From Fidelibacterota bacterium (lineage in GTDB: Bacteria > Pseudomonadota > Alphaproteobacteria > Rhodospirillales > Rhodospirillaceae): DNA of 32,153 nucleotides. Positions 7,598 to 17,395 of this stretch are shown piece after piece; positions within the stretch are counted from its first letter, which is position 1, and every line of letters begins with the position of its first letter. The position numbers and the translations under genes are program-made. The stretch spans positions 1 to 32,153 of the forward strand of contig CANJOI010000010.1 of assembly GCA_947475365.1 (NCBI GenBank). Direction: 5' to 3'. The notes beneath the pieces are model-generated. The model was given only the letters and a program-made list of their open reading frames with translations, was not told the DNA's origin and searched no databases.

Positions 7598-8308
7598 TTA
7601 CGTCCGGCTGCCGCGGGTGAAAACCTCCAGCACCGCGTCCACCAGGGCGTCGTTGGAATCGACGAACTTGCCGGGGTTGGCGCGGTATTGGCGCTCCATG
7701 CCGAAGGGGATTTCGGTACAGCCCAGCACGGTGATCTCCGCGCCGCGCGCGGTCAGCAAAGTCGAGGCCTTTTCATAGGCCGCTTCCGCGCCGGCCCAGT
7801 CGTTGGCCTTCATCATGGCGATGCCCGGCGACACCAGGGTTTCAAATTCGTCCTCGGTCGGCGTCACCACGTCGTAGCCCATGGCGCGGAGCGTGCCGCT
7901 ATAGATGCCCATGCGGTGGGTGCCGACAGTGGACAGCACGCCGACAGCGCGCGCCTGGGGGTTTTTCTTGGCCACCTGCCGCGCGCTCGCGCGCACGATG
8001 TGCAGCACGGGCGCGGCGGAGGCGGCCTGCATTTCGTCAAACCAGCAATGGGCGCTGTTGCAGGGAATGCAGATGGCTTTAGCGCCGGCGCGATTCAAAG
8101 CCTCGATCCCGGCCAGCAGCTTAGGCAGCGGCGACGGCCCATCGCCGACAATGCTCGCGGTCCGGTCCGGGATGGTGCAATCGCCGTACAGCATGACCGG
8201 AATATGCTCCTGGTCAGTCAAAGCCGGCGTGCGTTTCACCAATTTGCGTAAGAAATCAGCCGTGGCCAATGGGCCCATACCGCCCAATACGCCGAGAAAA
8301 TCGTCCAT
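7598..8308 (-). CDS. Aspartate/glutamate racemase family protein
   Basis: A 236-residue protein with the fold of the Asp/Glu/hydantoin racemase superfamily. The start DFLGVLGGMGPLAT is the family's N-terminal signature. The two catalytic cysteines of cofactor-independent racemases are present: C83 in IPCNSAH and C197 in LGCTEIPF. It most resembles aspartate racemases (YgeA-like), interconverting L- and D-aspartate or a related amino acid; exact substrate is uncertain. I chose the ATG at 8308 rather than 8353 because GGGGGCG precedes it, the protein then begins at the conserved motif, and a TATATA box lies between the two candidates. It heads an operon with the SulP transporter, possibly linking amino-acid racemisation with anion transport (inference). 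Confidence 0.85.
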   Translation of the reverse strand: MDDFLGVLGGMGPLATADFLRKLVKRTPALTDQEHIPVMLYGDCTIPDRTASIVGDGPSPLPKLLAGIEALNRAGAKAICIPCNSAHCWFDEMQAASAAPVLHIVRASARQVAKKNPQARAVGVLSTVGTHRMGIYSGTLRAMGYDVVTPTEDEFETLVSPGIAMMKANDWAGAEAAYEKASTLLTARGAEITVLGCTEIPFGMERQYRANPGKFVDSNDALVDAVLEVFTRGSRT

Positions 8309-8331
8309 CCGCGCCCCCAGTTGAGGGCGAC

Positions 8332-8359
8332 TATATATCAGAAGATTGTCCATTCAGAA
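8332..8359 (-). promoter_or_regulatory. Weak candidate promoter of the racemase-sulP operon
   Basis: TATATA (8337-8332 on the minus strand) with a poor -35 (TTCTGA, 8359-8354) 16 bp upstream. The predicted start near 8325 leaves a 17-nt leader carrying GGGGGCG before the ATG at 8308. Confidence 0.3.
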
Positions 8360-8406
8360 GGCTGTGGCCTTGCGCGGCCCTGTGGCCCCGCGCGCCAGAA
8401 AAGTGT

Positions 8407-8495
8407 TGGTGCCCGCTGCCGGAATTGAACCGGCACGGCCCTTACGGGCCAACGGATTTTAAGTCCGTTGCGTCTACCAATTCCGCCAAGCGGGC
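8407..8495 (-). tRNA. tRNA-Leu, anticodon UAA
   Basis: The minus strand folds as a class II tRNA. The acceptor stem is GCCCGCT/AGCGGGC, the D-arm region reads GGCGGAATTGGTAGACGC, and the anticodon stem AACGGA/TCCGTT encloses loop CTTAAAA with anticodon TAA, which reads UUA (and UUG). A variable arm GGCCCGTAAGGGCC and the T-arm GCCGGTTCAATTCCGGC follow. The discriminator A is followed by an encoded CCA (8409-8407). The length is 89 nt with CCA. Confidence 0.97.
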
Positions 8496-8516
8496 ACACG
8501 GGGTTGGCGGGCACAC

Positions 8517-8544
8517 CCTAAAGCGTGTGCAGGAAAAGTGTGAA
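8517..8544 (-). promoter_or_regulatory. Candidate promoter of the tRNA-Leu gene
   Basis: On the minus strand TTCACA (8544-8539, five of six matches to TTGACA), a 16-bp spacer and TTTAGG (8522-8517) would start transcription near 8510, about 15 nt before the mature tRNA. An inverted repeat GCACAC/GTGTGC (8511-8516 and 8525-8530) brackets the -10 box. Confidence 0.4.
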
Positions 8545-8586
8545 GCGGTTTTCTCTCCGGCCCTGCGCCAGAGGGCAAGCAACCGC
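8545..8586 (-). terminator. Possible hairpin terminator after the FkbM gene
   Basis: GCGGTT (8545-8550) pairs with AACCGC (8581-8586), with an inner stem GCCCT/AGGGC (8560-8564 and 8572-8576). On the minus strand it begins 3 nt after the FkbM stop and is followed by TTCACACTTTTCC. The T-run is poor, so termination is uncertain; the tail overlaps the tRNA promoter. Confidence 0.3.
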
Positions 8587-8588
8587 CT

Positions 8589-9305
8589 TCATGCAGGCTG
8601 CAATACCACGTTGGCGCCGATCTTGTCGGTGAGGCGGTAGCCCTGCGCGCACAAGAACGCCACGGCGGGGCTTTCCGCCGGACGCTCGAAAGCGAAGTCG
8701 TGCGCTTCCAGGATGATCACGCCGGGCCGCCAGCGGTTCCAGTCGTTCGACCGGAGCGCGTCCAGTTCCGCGCCCTCGATGTCGATGCTGAGAACATCGA
8801 TGAGGCCGTCGGCGAAGTGGCGGGCGAACAGGCTGTCGAGACGCTCGATTTTCACCGCAACGCCGGTGGCAGCGAACTCCGGCCCCGGCGCGGTGTTTTG
8901 CGTGGCGATGCGGCTCATGCCGATGTTCTTGGGATGCCTGAACCAATAGGCGGTTCCAGGCACTTGGCCGACACCGATGTTCTCAAACACATCGCCAGGC
9001 CGTGCCTGCGCCCACGGGGCTGCCCATTCGGGATTGGCGTCGACGCCGAGGCCGCGCCAGCCCAGGGCATAGAGCAGGTAGGTGTTGGAGATATGCACGG
9101 GCGCCGCGCAGCCGATGTCGACATAACGGCCCGGTTTACCTTCCGCCAGGCGCCGCTTGAAGATCTGGCGCAGCAGCGCGTCCTCACCGGCCATCCCAAA
9201 AGAAATCTGGGCGTACTGCAGCTGCCTGAGATCCCAGGCAACGGGCACCGCCGGGGGCCGGTTAGCGCCGAAAAAGCCGAGAAAGTCCTGAATTTCTTTT
9301 TTCAT
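8589..9305 (-). CDS. FkbM-family SAM-dependent methyltransferase
   Basis: This 238-residue protein carries the FkbM methyltransferase signatures: the SAM-binding strand GRYVDIGCAAP (residues about 59-69), LGVDANPE ending in the acidic ribose-binding region, VKIERLDSLFARHF, and the family's diagnostic LSIDIEGAELDAL near residue 170. FkbM enzymes O-methylate sugars or polyketide-type substrates; the acceptor here is unknown. It lies 11 bp downstream of the YkgJ-type gene on the same strand, so both are probably co-transcribed, followed by the tRNA-Leu gene. No glycosyltransferase or polysaccharide genes are nearby to suggest a substrate. The ATG is followed by AAAAAAGAA, giving MKKEIQDFLGFF, a plausible soluble N-terminus. 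Confidence 0.85.
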   Translation of the reverse strand: MKKEIQDFLGFFGANRPPAVPVAWDLRQLQYAQISFGMAGEDALLRQIFKRRLAEGKPGRYVDIGCAAPVHISNTYLLYALGWRGLGVDANPEWAAPWAQARPGDVFENIGVGQVPGTAYWFRHPKNIGMSRIATQNTAPGPEFAATGVAVKIERLDSLFARHFADGLIDVLSIDIEGAELDALRSNDWNRWRPGVIILEAHDFAFERPAESPAVAFLCAQGYRLTDKIGANVVLQPA

Positions 9306-9316
9306 CGCCCAAACAT

Positions 9317-10114
9317 CTACAGTGTTGGTCTGAGCGCGCCCACCAGGCCGTCCACGATCTTGCTGAAGGGCGAGGGCTGGGTGTCGCCGGCATCCACGGC
9401 CACCGCGGCGAACACCGGTTCACCCGCGAGCCAGCGGGCCTCGGCGGTTTCGTCGGCGAGCGCGATCGCCAGAGCGTGGTTCATCTCAACATTCTGATAG
9501 GGCACTTTCCCCAGGATCAGTCCGGCGCGCAGGATGATGATGGACATCATCCGCACTGTGGCGCTGGCGTCCGCGGCCGTGAAGGGCTCGCCGGTCTTGA
9601 GCTCGAAAATCCGCATGCAGGTGTCGAGCGATTTCGAGAGCACGGCGCGGCACACCATCGGCCGCGACAGGTATTCCGAACAGCCCCGGTTCTCCAACAT
9701 CGGGCACGGCAGGCGGAGATCCTCGCGGACATACTGCTGGACGCTGGAGGATTTCGCCGCCGCGGCGTTCACGCGCGCGGTCTTGGCGGTCTGGCCGCGC
9801 ACCGCGCGGGCCAGCAACAGGATTTCCGGAATTGAGGCGCTGACATAGGTTTTGCAGCAATGGTCGCAGCCGCGCGCGCACTCGACCCGGCCGGTGACAT
9901 GGGCTTTGATGTTGGCATCGAGCAGATTTTCGGCGAAGGCGGCGGCGCGGCTGGCGCGGTCCGGGATGCTGGTGTCGCGCAGGAGCAGCCCGATATGCCG
10001 GGCGTTGGCCTGGATCGCCCGCGCATTATCGCCCTGCAAGGGGTACGCCTTGCCGATCAGGGCCGCGTCATCGCGCAGCAGGGCGGCCTTGAGTTCCGGT
10101 GTAATGACGGTCAT
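9317..10114 (-). CDS. YkgJ-family cysteine-cluster protein
   Basis: A 265-residue protein whose central part has the zinc- or iron-chelating YkgJ cysteine cluster: C79, C83, C86 and C87 in ECARGCDHCCK, then C137 (LPCPML), C145 (NRGCSEY), C155 (PMVCRA) and C166. This order matches the family (CxxxCxxCC, CP-L, GC-IY, RP-CR). Function is unknown; the family is thought to bind a metal ion or an Fe-S cluster. The first 70 residues are helical and the C-terminal hundred residues are not recognised. The TAGAAT box ends exactly 7 nt before the ATG with no Shine-Dalgarno sequence, so a leaderless mRNA is possible. It is divergent from the pseudouridine synthase gene by 80 bp. Confidence 0.8.
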   Translation of the reverse strand: MTVITPELKAALLRDDAALIGKAYPLQGDNARAIQANARHIGLLLRDTSIPDRASRAAAFAENLLDANIKAHVTGRVECARGCDHCCKTYVSASIPEILLLARAVRGQTAKTARVNAAAAKSSSVQQYVREDLRLPCPMLENRGCSEYLSRPMVCRAVLSKSLDTCMRIFELKTGEPFTAADASATVRMMSIIILRAGLILGKVPYQNVEMNHALAIALADETAEARWLAGEPVFAAVAVDAGDTQPSPFSKIVDGLVGALRPTL

Positions 10115-10120
10115 GCGCAG

Positions 10121-10126
10121 ATTCTA
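10121..10126 (-). promoter_or_regulatory. -10 box placed for a leaderless YkgJ-type mRNA
   Basis: TAGAAT (five of six matches to TATAAT) occupies 10126-10121 on the minus strand. Placing it at -12 to -7 puts +1 at 10114, the A of the ATG. No good -35 is seen at 16-18 bp. Confidence 0.4.
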
Positions 10127-10194
10127 GCCTGCGGAACGGCGTCCGGCATAGCGGGCCTTGCGGCGGGGCGGGTTATGGGCGAGCTTGCGCCCGC

Positions 10195-11100
10195 ATGCCC
10201 AATCCCGCCGCCAAAGGCCTTTCGGCCGAAGAAATCCTCGCCCGCCTCTTGCACCGCGACGGCATGATCCTGGTGATCAACAAGCCGCCGGGCATCCCGG
10301 TGCATGCCGGTTTCGGTGGCGGGCCGAACCTGGAAGAGAGTTTCGTCCACCTCGCCTTTGGGCTGCATCGCCCGCCCGCCTTGTGCCATCGCCTCGACCG
10401 CGACACGTCCGGCTGCCTGGTGCTCGGGCGCCATACCAAGGCGCTGCGCCAGGTGGGCGATATGTTCGCCGCCGGCAAGGTGCGCAAGACCTATTGGGCG
10501 TTGGTGGACGGTGCGCCACGCGAGAGTGAAGGGCGCATCAAGGTGCCGATCCGCAAGATCGGGCAGGGGCCGGGCTGGAAGATGAAGGCCGATCCCCGCA
10601 ACGGCCAGGAAGCCATCACCGACTATAAAGTGCGCGGGTCGATCGACACGCCGCACGGCAAACGCACCTGGCTGGAGCTTTATCCCCATACCGGACGCAC
10701 CCATCAGATTCGCATTCATTGCGCCGAGCTGGGATGCCCGGTTGTGGGCGACAAGGTTTATGGACGCGCGGAACTGGCCGGTGACTTGATGCTGCACGCA
10801 CGGGCGGTCGCCATCCCGATGCATTCCAAACGCGATCCCATCAAGGTCAAGGCGCCGCCGCCGGAACATATGCGCGCCGATCTCATCGCTTGCGGATTCA
10901 AGGAAGAGCCCGAGCCGGCGCCTGTCGCGGCGGCCGCGGATCCGAATCCGCCGCCGAAAGTCATTCCGGATACGCCCGATTTTTCCGCGACCGATGCGGC
11001 CAGGAACCGTGCGGCCACACGCGGCGCTTTCAAGAAAAAAGGCCGCCGGCCGGGTGGGCCCAAGAGAGTCGATAGGAAGACCGATAGAGAGCGGCGCTAG
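10195..11100 (+). CDS. RluA-family rRNA/tRNA pseudouridine synthase
   Basis: A 301-residue enzyme that isomerises uridine to pseudouridine in RNA. The catalytic motif HRLDRDTSGCLVLG (around residues 64-77) contains the essential aspartate. Other family blocks are ILVINKPPGIPVHAG near residue 23, KTYWALVDG, LELYPHTGRTHQIRIH around 155-170, and GCPVVGDKVYG. There is no S4 domain before the catalytic part, as in RluA/RluC-like short forms. The last 60 residues are Pro/Ala-rich then strongly basic (KKKGRRPGGPKR and RKTDRERR), probably a disordered RNA-binding tail. Target position in RNA cannot be told. Its stop shares CTAG with the stop of the convergent CinA-like gene. Confidence 0.9.
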   Translation: MPNPAAKGLSAEEILARLLHRDGMILVINKPPGIPVHAGFGGGPNLEESFVHLAFGLHRPPALCHRLDRDTSGCLVLGRHTKALRQVGDMFAAGKVRKTYWALVDGAPRESEGRIKVPIRKIGQGPGWKMKADPRNGQEAITDYKVRGSIDTPHGKRTWLELYPHTGRTHQIRIHCAELGCPVVGDKVYGRAELAGDLMLHARAVAIPMHSKRDPIKVKAPPPEHMRADLIACGFKEEPEPAPVAAAADPNPPPKVIPDTPDFSATDAARNRAATRGAFKKKGRRPGGPKRVDRKTDRERR

Positions 11101-11870
11101 GGCGCCGTGACCGCCGGTTCAGCGCCGAACCGGCGCATCATCTCCGCGACCTCGGCGAGGGCGGCGGTGATCAGGGCCTTGTCGGTGGAACGCGCGACGA
11201 TGCTGGTGCACAGCTTGTCGTTGCGCACCGACGGGTAGCTTCCCAGGCTGACATTTTTATATTTTTCCTGCAGCGCGGTGAGGTCTGCGGCGATGTCGCC
11301 TTCGCGCACTTCGCCGTCAACGCTACCGGAAAATACCGGATCGCCCGTGCGCAGCAGTGGCACCGCCGCTTCAAACATCGCCTGGGCGATGGACGGAATG
11401 CCCGCCATCACGAAAACATTCTCAATGCGATAGCCGGGCGCCGAGGTGACGCGGTTCTCGATCAGGGTCACGCCGGCGCCGTCGGGTGTTTCGGCCATTT
11501 TCAGGCGTGCCTCGTTGATGTCGCTCCCGCCTTTACTCAAAGAGTCCTTGTAGAAAGCGCGCAACTTCTTCTCCGCTTCGGGATGGCGAATCACCTTGCG
11601 GCCGAAGGCGCGCGCGATACAGGCCGTGGTGATGTCGTCGTGAGTCGGGCCGATGCCGCCGGTGGTGAAGACATAGGTGTAGAGCACGCGGCAGAAGTTC
11701 ACGGCGGCGACGATCGCTTCGGGCTGGTCCGGCACCACCCGCGCTTCCTTGAGCTTGATGCCGAGCTGCCCGAGGCGGCCGGCCATGTACTTGATATTGG
11801 TGTCCTGGGTGCGGCCCGAGAGGATCTCGTCGCCGATGATCAGGATGCAGGCGGTGGGAGTGTCGCTCAT
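11097..11870 (-). CDS. CinA N-terminal-type molybdopterin-binding-fold protein
   Basis: This 257-residue protein matches the N-terminal MoaB/MogA-like domain of CinA: ACILIIGDEILSGRTQDTN at the start, the phosphate-binding TTGGIGPTHDDIT near residue 70, then PGYRIENVFVMAGIPSIAQAMFE. It lacks the C-terminal nicotinamide-mononucleotide deamidase domain of full-length CinA (over 400 residues), as is common for the separate short form in Alphaproteobacteria. The family has been linked to competence and pyridine-nucleotide repair, but the short form's reaction is not established. It lies 17 bp after the mutT stop and is the last gene of an argJ-mutT-cinA-like unit. Confidence 0.85.
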   Translation of the reverse strand: MSDTPTACILIIGDEILSGRTQDTNIKYMAGRLGQLGIKLKEARVVPDQPEAIVAAVNFCRVLYTYVFTTGGIGPTHDDITTACIARAFGRKVIRHPEAEKKLRAFYKDSLSKGGSDINEARLKMAETPDGAGVTLIENRVTSAPGYRIENVFVMAGIPSIAQAMFEAAVPLLRTGDPVFSGSVDGEVREGDIAADLTALQEKYKNVSLGSYPSVRNDKLCTSIVARSTDKALITAALAEVAEMMRRFGAEPAVTAP

Positions 11871-11887
11871 GCGCTTAGTCTAGGCTC

Positions 11888-12367
11888 TTACAGCCAATCC
11901 TGCAGCAGCGGGATCAGCGGTTCGTCCGCGGGGGGCATGGGGTAGTCGCGGAGATTCTGCGCGCGCACCCAGGCGATCTTCTGGCCTTCGGTGGGCTCAA
12001 TCCGTCCCTTCCACTGCCGGCATATATAAAGCGGCATCAACAGATGGAAGGTTTCGTAGGAGTGACTGGCGAAGCCTAACGGGGCCAGGCAGCTCGCCCG
12101 GATATCGACGCTGAGCTCTTCTTTCAGTTCGCGGATCAGGGCCGCTTCCGGGGTTTCGCCCGGCTCGACCTTGCCGCCGGGAAACTCCCACAGCCCGGCC
12201 ATGGATTTGCCGGCCGGGCGCTGCGCCAGAAGCACGCGAGCATCGGCATCGAGCAACGCCACGGCGCTCACCAGCACGATGGGCAAACCCGTGCGCGGCT
12301 CCGCGCCGGCGGACCAGCAGCCGGCCTCGTCTTCCGCCGTGGTGCCCTCAGGTACGGTATGAGCCAT
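11888..12367 (-). CDS. mutT: MutT-type Nudix hydrolase, (8-oxo-)dGTP diphosphatase
   Basis: From the ATG at 12367 the protein has 159 residues. The Nudix box is complete: G65, E71, R79-E80-L81 and E83-E84 in the pattern GGKVEPGETPEAALIRELKEE. Flanking VALLDADARVLLAQRPAGKSM and GLWEFPG match MutT, which removes 8-oxo-dGTP so that it is not misincorporated opposite A. The first 28 residues are extra and poorly conserved-looking. A GTG at 12397 is also possible. The start lies inside the end of argJ (20-bp overlap), so translation is probably coupled; argJ and mutT are neighbours in many Alphaproteobacteria. Confidence 0.88.
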   Translation of the reverse strand: MAHTVPEGTTAEDEAGCWSAGAEPRTGLPIVLVSAVALLDADARVLLAQRPAGKSMAGLWEFPGGKVEPGETPEAALIRELKEELSVDIRASCLAPLGFASHSYETFHLLMPLYICRQWKGRIEPTEGQKIAWVRAQNLRDYPMPPADEPLIPLLQDWL

Positions 12368-13580
12368 TGATGTCGATATACCCGTGGGTGAGGTCACAGG
12401 TCCACACCGTGGCCTTGCCGTTCGCGATGCCGACGTCGACGGTGATGTCGATGTTCTGGCCTTTCATATGCGCGGTCACCGGCGTCTCGTCGTAGTCCGG
12501 CACCGGCTCGCCGTCGCGCGTGATGACCACGCCGCCCATGGAAATCGCGAGCTTGTCGCGATCCGCGCGCTCGCCGGCCTTGCCCACCGCCATGACAATG
12601 CGGCCCCAGTTGGCGTCCTCGCCGGCCACGGCGGTTTTCACCAGCGGCGAATTGGCGATGGCGAGCGCGATGCGCTTCGCCGCCTGATCGTGTTCCGCGC
12701 CGGTGACTTTGATTTCGATGAACTTGGTGGCGCCTTCGCCGTCCTTGGCGACCAGCTGCGCCAGCTCGATCAAGAGATCGTCCAGTTCGGCGCGGAAATC
12801 CGCCACGCGCGGGTCGGCGGCGTCGGCGATCAGGTCGTGCGCCGCCTTGCCGGTGGCGAACATCAGCAGCGTGTCGGAGGTGGAGGTGTCGCTGTCCACC
12901 GTCATGCAATTAAAGCTTCTGTCGCAGCCGGTGGTGAGCATCGTCTGCACAGCGTCGGCCGACAGCTTCGCGTCGGTGAAGACATAGGCCAGCATGGTGC
13001 CCATGTCCGGCGCGATCATACCGGAGCCCTTGCAGAACCCGTTGATGGTGACGGGCACACCGCCGATTGTGGCCGTGCGGGTGGCCAGTTTGGGGAAGGT
13101 GTCGGTGGTCATGATGGCGCGGGTCGCGTCCATCCAGGCCTGGTCCGAGAGGGAATCCTTCATCTGGGGCAGGGCGTTCAGGATCTTTTCCGCCGGCAGG
13201 CGCACGCCGATGGTGCCGGTGGACGAAACGAAAACCTCCTCGGGCTTGCAGCCGAATTCCCGGGCGGCGGCCGCGCAGGTGTCGGCCACGTCCTTGACGC
13301 CCTGACGGCCGGTAAAGGTGTTGGCGTTGCCGGCATTCACCACCAATACCCGGCCGCTGCCGCCCTTGAGGTGGTCGCGGCAGGACAGGACCGGCGCCGA
13401 CGCGGTCAAAGAGCGCGTCAGGGCTCCCCCGACGGTCGTGCCGGGGTCGCACACCGCGACCATCAGGTCGGAACGCCCCTTGTAACGGATGCCGGCGGCG
13501 AAACTGGCGAAGCGCACGCCGGGAACCGGCGGCAGGGTGGGATAAGACGCGGGAGCTAAGGGAGAGACCGGTGAGGCCAT
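12348..13580 (-). CDS. argJ: Bifunctional ornithine acetyltransferase / N-acetylglutamate synthase
   Basis: A 410-residue ArgJ, which transfers acetyl from N-acetylornithine to glutamate (and may also use acetyl-CoA) in cyclic arginine biosynthesis. The proenzyme cleaves itself before a nucleophilic threonine; here this is T195 in MIAPDMGTMLAYV, with Gly rather than the more usual Ala before it. Other signatures are VVNAGNANTFTG (residues 80-91), SSTGTIGVRLP around 119-129, DSDTSTSDT, GEDANWGRI, and the C-terminal YIDINGSYRT, close to invariant. No strong Shine-Dalgarno is visible before the ATG. It heads the minus-strand unit argJ-mutT-cinA-like and is divergent from secA across 348 bp. Confidence 0.96.
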   Translation of the reverse strand: MASPVSPLAPASYPTLPPVPGVRFASFAAGIRYKGRSDLMVAVCDPGTTVGGALTRSLTASAPVLSCRDHLKGGSGRVLVVNAGNANTFTGRQGVKDVADTCAAAAREFGCKPEEVFVSSTGTIGVRLPAEKILNALPQMKDSLSDQAWMDATRAIMTTDTFPKLATRTATIGGVPVTINGFCKGSGMIAPDMGTMLAYVFTDAKLSADAVQTMLTTGCDRSFNCMTVDSDTSTSDTLLMFATGKAAHDLIADAADPRVADFRAELDDLLIELAQLVAKDGEGATKFIEIKVTGAEHDQAAKRIALAIANSPLVKTAVAGEDANWGRIVMAVGKAGERADRDKLAISMGGVVITRDGEPVPDYDETPVTAHMKGQNIDITVDVGIANGKATVWTCDLTHGYIDINGSYRT

Positions 13581-13782
13581 GGCAGGTCCAGGGACGGCCG
13601 GAGACCGTCAAAAGGGTGACGCAGGCAAAAAATAGCTCGCTTCAATGGCATAAGGCCTACCCCCGGACAAGCGGCCGCGGGGGTTAAAGTCCGGGGAGAA
13701 CCGGAGGGTGGCGGGCGCGCGTCACACACCCGTTAAATCGAAGAAATATCAAGCAAATCAACTGAATTTGCGGGCGGTGTCG

Positions 13783-13811
13783 TTGACTTCAGGGCATCCG
13801 GCTTTTATCTG
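13783..13811 (+). promoter_or_regulatory. Candidate secA promoter
   Basis: TTGACT (13783-13788), a 17-bp spacer and TATCTG (13806-13811) predict a start near 13818 and a leader of about 111 nt. The -35 matches five of six consensus bases; the -10 is weak, as is common in Alphaproteobacteria. Confidence 0.45.
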
Positions 13812-13833
13812 TCTGCCATCAACCGGTCCAGGC

Positions 13834-13890
13834 AGAGGGCTTCCCTCTCGGGCCCGGGTCCAACTCCCCCTTGTGCGGCGTTGGACTTGG
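13834..13890 (+). promoter_or_regulatory. Tandem hairpins in the secA 5' leader
   Basis: Hairpin 1 is AGAGGG/CCCTCT (13834-13839 and 13843-13848) with a CTT loop. Hairpin 2 pairs CCGGGTCCAAC (13854-13864) with GTTGGACTTGG (13880-13890): 11 pairs including two G-U, with a 15-nt loop. They end 38 nt before the ATG, leaving the ribosome-binding site (GAGG at 13920-13923) free. No T-run follows, so they do not look like a simple terminator. Export-responsive control is speculation. Confidence 0.45.
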
Positions 13891-13928
13891 GTTCTTCCGG
13901 CCACCCGCTCGTCACTCTCGAGGTCTAG

Positions 13929-16649
<2,721 letters not shown>

Positions 16650-16652
16650 TCG

Positions 16653-17372
16653 GTGGCCACAAATTCAGTTGGTGTCACCGCTCTACGCCATGTCGCCTTC
16701 GAGGACTTAGGCATCCTCGAGGAGCTGTTCGCCGCGCGTAAGTGGAAGGTCACTTATGTCGAGGCGCCGGTCGCCGATTGGGCGAAGCTCGACCTCACCA
16801 AGCCCGATCTCCTGGTGATCCTGGGCGGCCCCATCGGCGTCAATGACGAAGAGATCTATCCCTTCCTGAAGCCGGAACTGGCGGCCATCGCCAAACGGCT
16901 CAAGGCGGACAAGCCGACCTTGGGAATTTGCCTGGGCGCGCAGTTGATCGCTAAGGCCTTGGGTGCGCGTGTTTACCCGGCCTCGGAGAAGGAAATCGGC
17001 TGGAAGCCGCTGCTGCTGTCGCGGGTGGGCTACGCTTCGCCGGTGCGGCATCTCGGGCCCGAGCACGCCTTCATGTTCCATTGGCATGGCGACACCTTCG
17101 ATCTGCCCGAGGGTGCGGCGCTGCTGGCGGGCACCGCCAGCGCCCTGCACCAAGCCTTTGCCTGGGGCAAAGCCACACTCGCGTTCCAATGCCATCCCGA
17201 GGTGCGCGCCCATGACCTGGAGAAGTGGTTCGTCGGTCATGTGTTCGAACTGACCCAGGCCCCGGGCACCAACGCCAAGGTTCTGCGCGCCGACACAGCG
17301 CGCTACGGCGCCGCGCTGGAGCGGCAGGGCAAGGAATGCTTTAGCGAATGGCTCGATAGCCTCGGGCTGTGA
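16653..17372 (+). CDS. Class I glutamine amidotransferase-like protein
   Basis: A 239-residue stand-alone class I amidotransferase domain. The catalytic triad is present: nucleophile C93 in LGICLGAQL, and H181 and E183 in FQCHPEV; LVILGGPIGVND forms the oxyanion region. Proteins like this (GMP synthase-type fold, often labelled glutamine amidotransferase or YfeJ-like) hydrolyse glutamine to supply ammonia, or act on gamma-glutamyl compounds; the partner or substrate is not evident. I use the GTG at 16653, 3 bp after the secA stop, so it is probably translated from the secA transcript. The next ATG downstream would remove the first strand. It is convergent with ftsY, separated by 23 bp. Confidence 0.85.
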   Translation: MATNSVGVTALRHVAFEDLGILEELFAARKWKVTYVEAPVADWAKLDLTKPDLLVILGGPIGVNDEEIYPFLKPELAAIAKRLKADKPTLGICLGAQLIAKALGARVYPASEKEIGWKPLLLSRVGYASPVRHLGPEHAFMFHWHGDTFDLPEGAALLAGTASALHQAFAWGKATLAFQCHPEVRAHDLEKWFVGHVFELTQAPGTNAKVLRADTARYGAALERQGKECFSEWLDSLGL

Positions 17373-17395
17373 CGCGCCCCGATTGTTAAATCTTT

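Larger units (their letters stand above)
13581..13928. other. argJ-secA divergent intergenic region
   Basis: This 348-bp gene-free stretch holds the candidate secA promoter (13783-13811) and two hairpins of the secA leader (13834-13848 and 13854-13890). The half next to argJ has an AT-rich patch (AAAAAATAGC) but no promoter I would defend. In related genomes a parvulin-type isomerase gene often sits between secA and argJ; none is present here. Confidence 0.6.

Noticed and set aside
12384-13559. 391-codon plus-strand frame opposite argJ
   Set aside because: Shadow of argJ; the argJ motifs on the other strand are complete.
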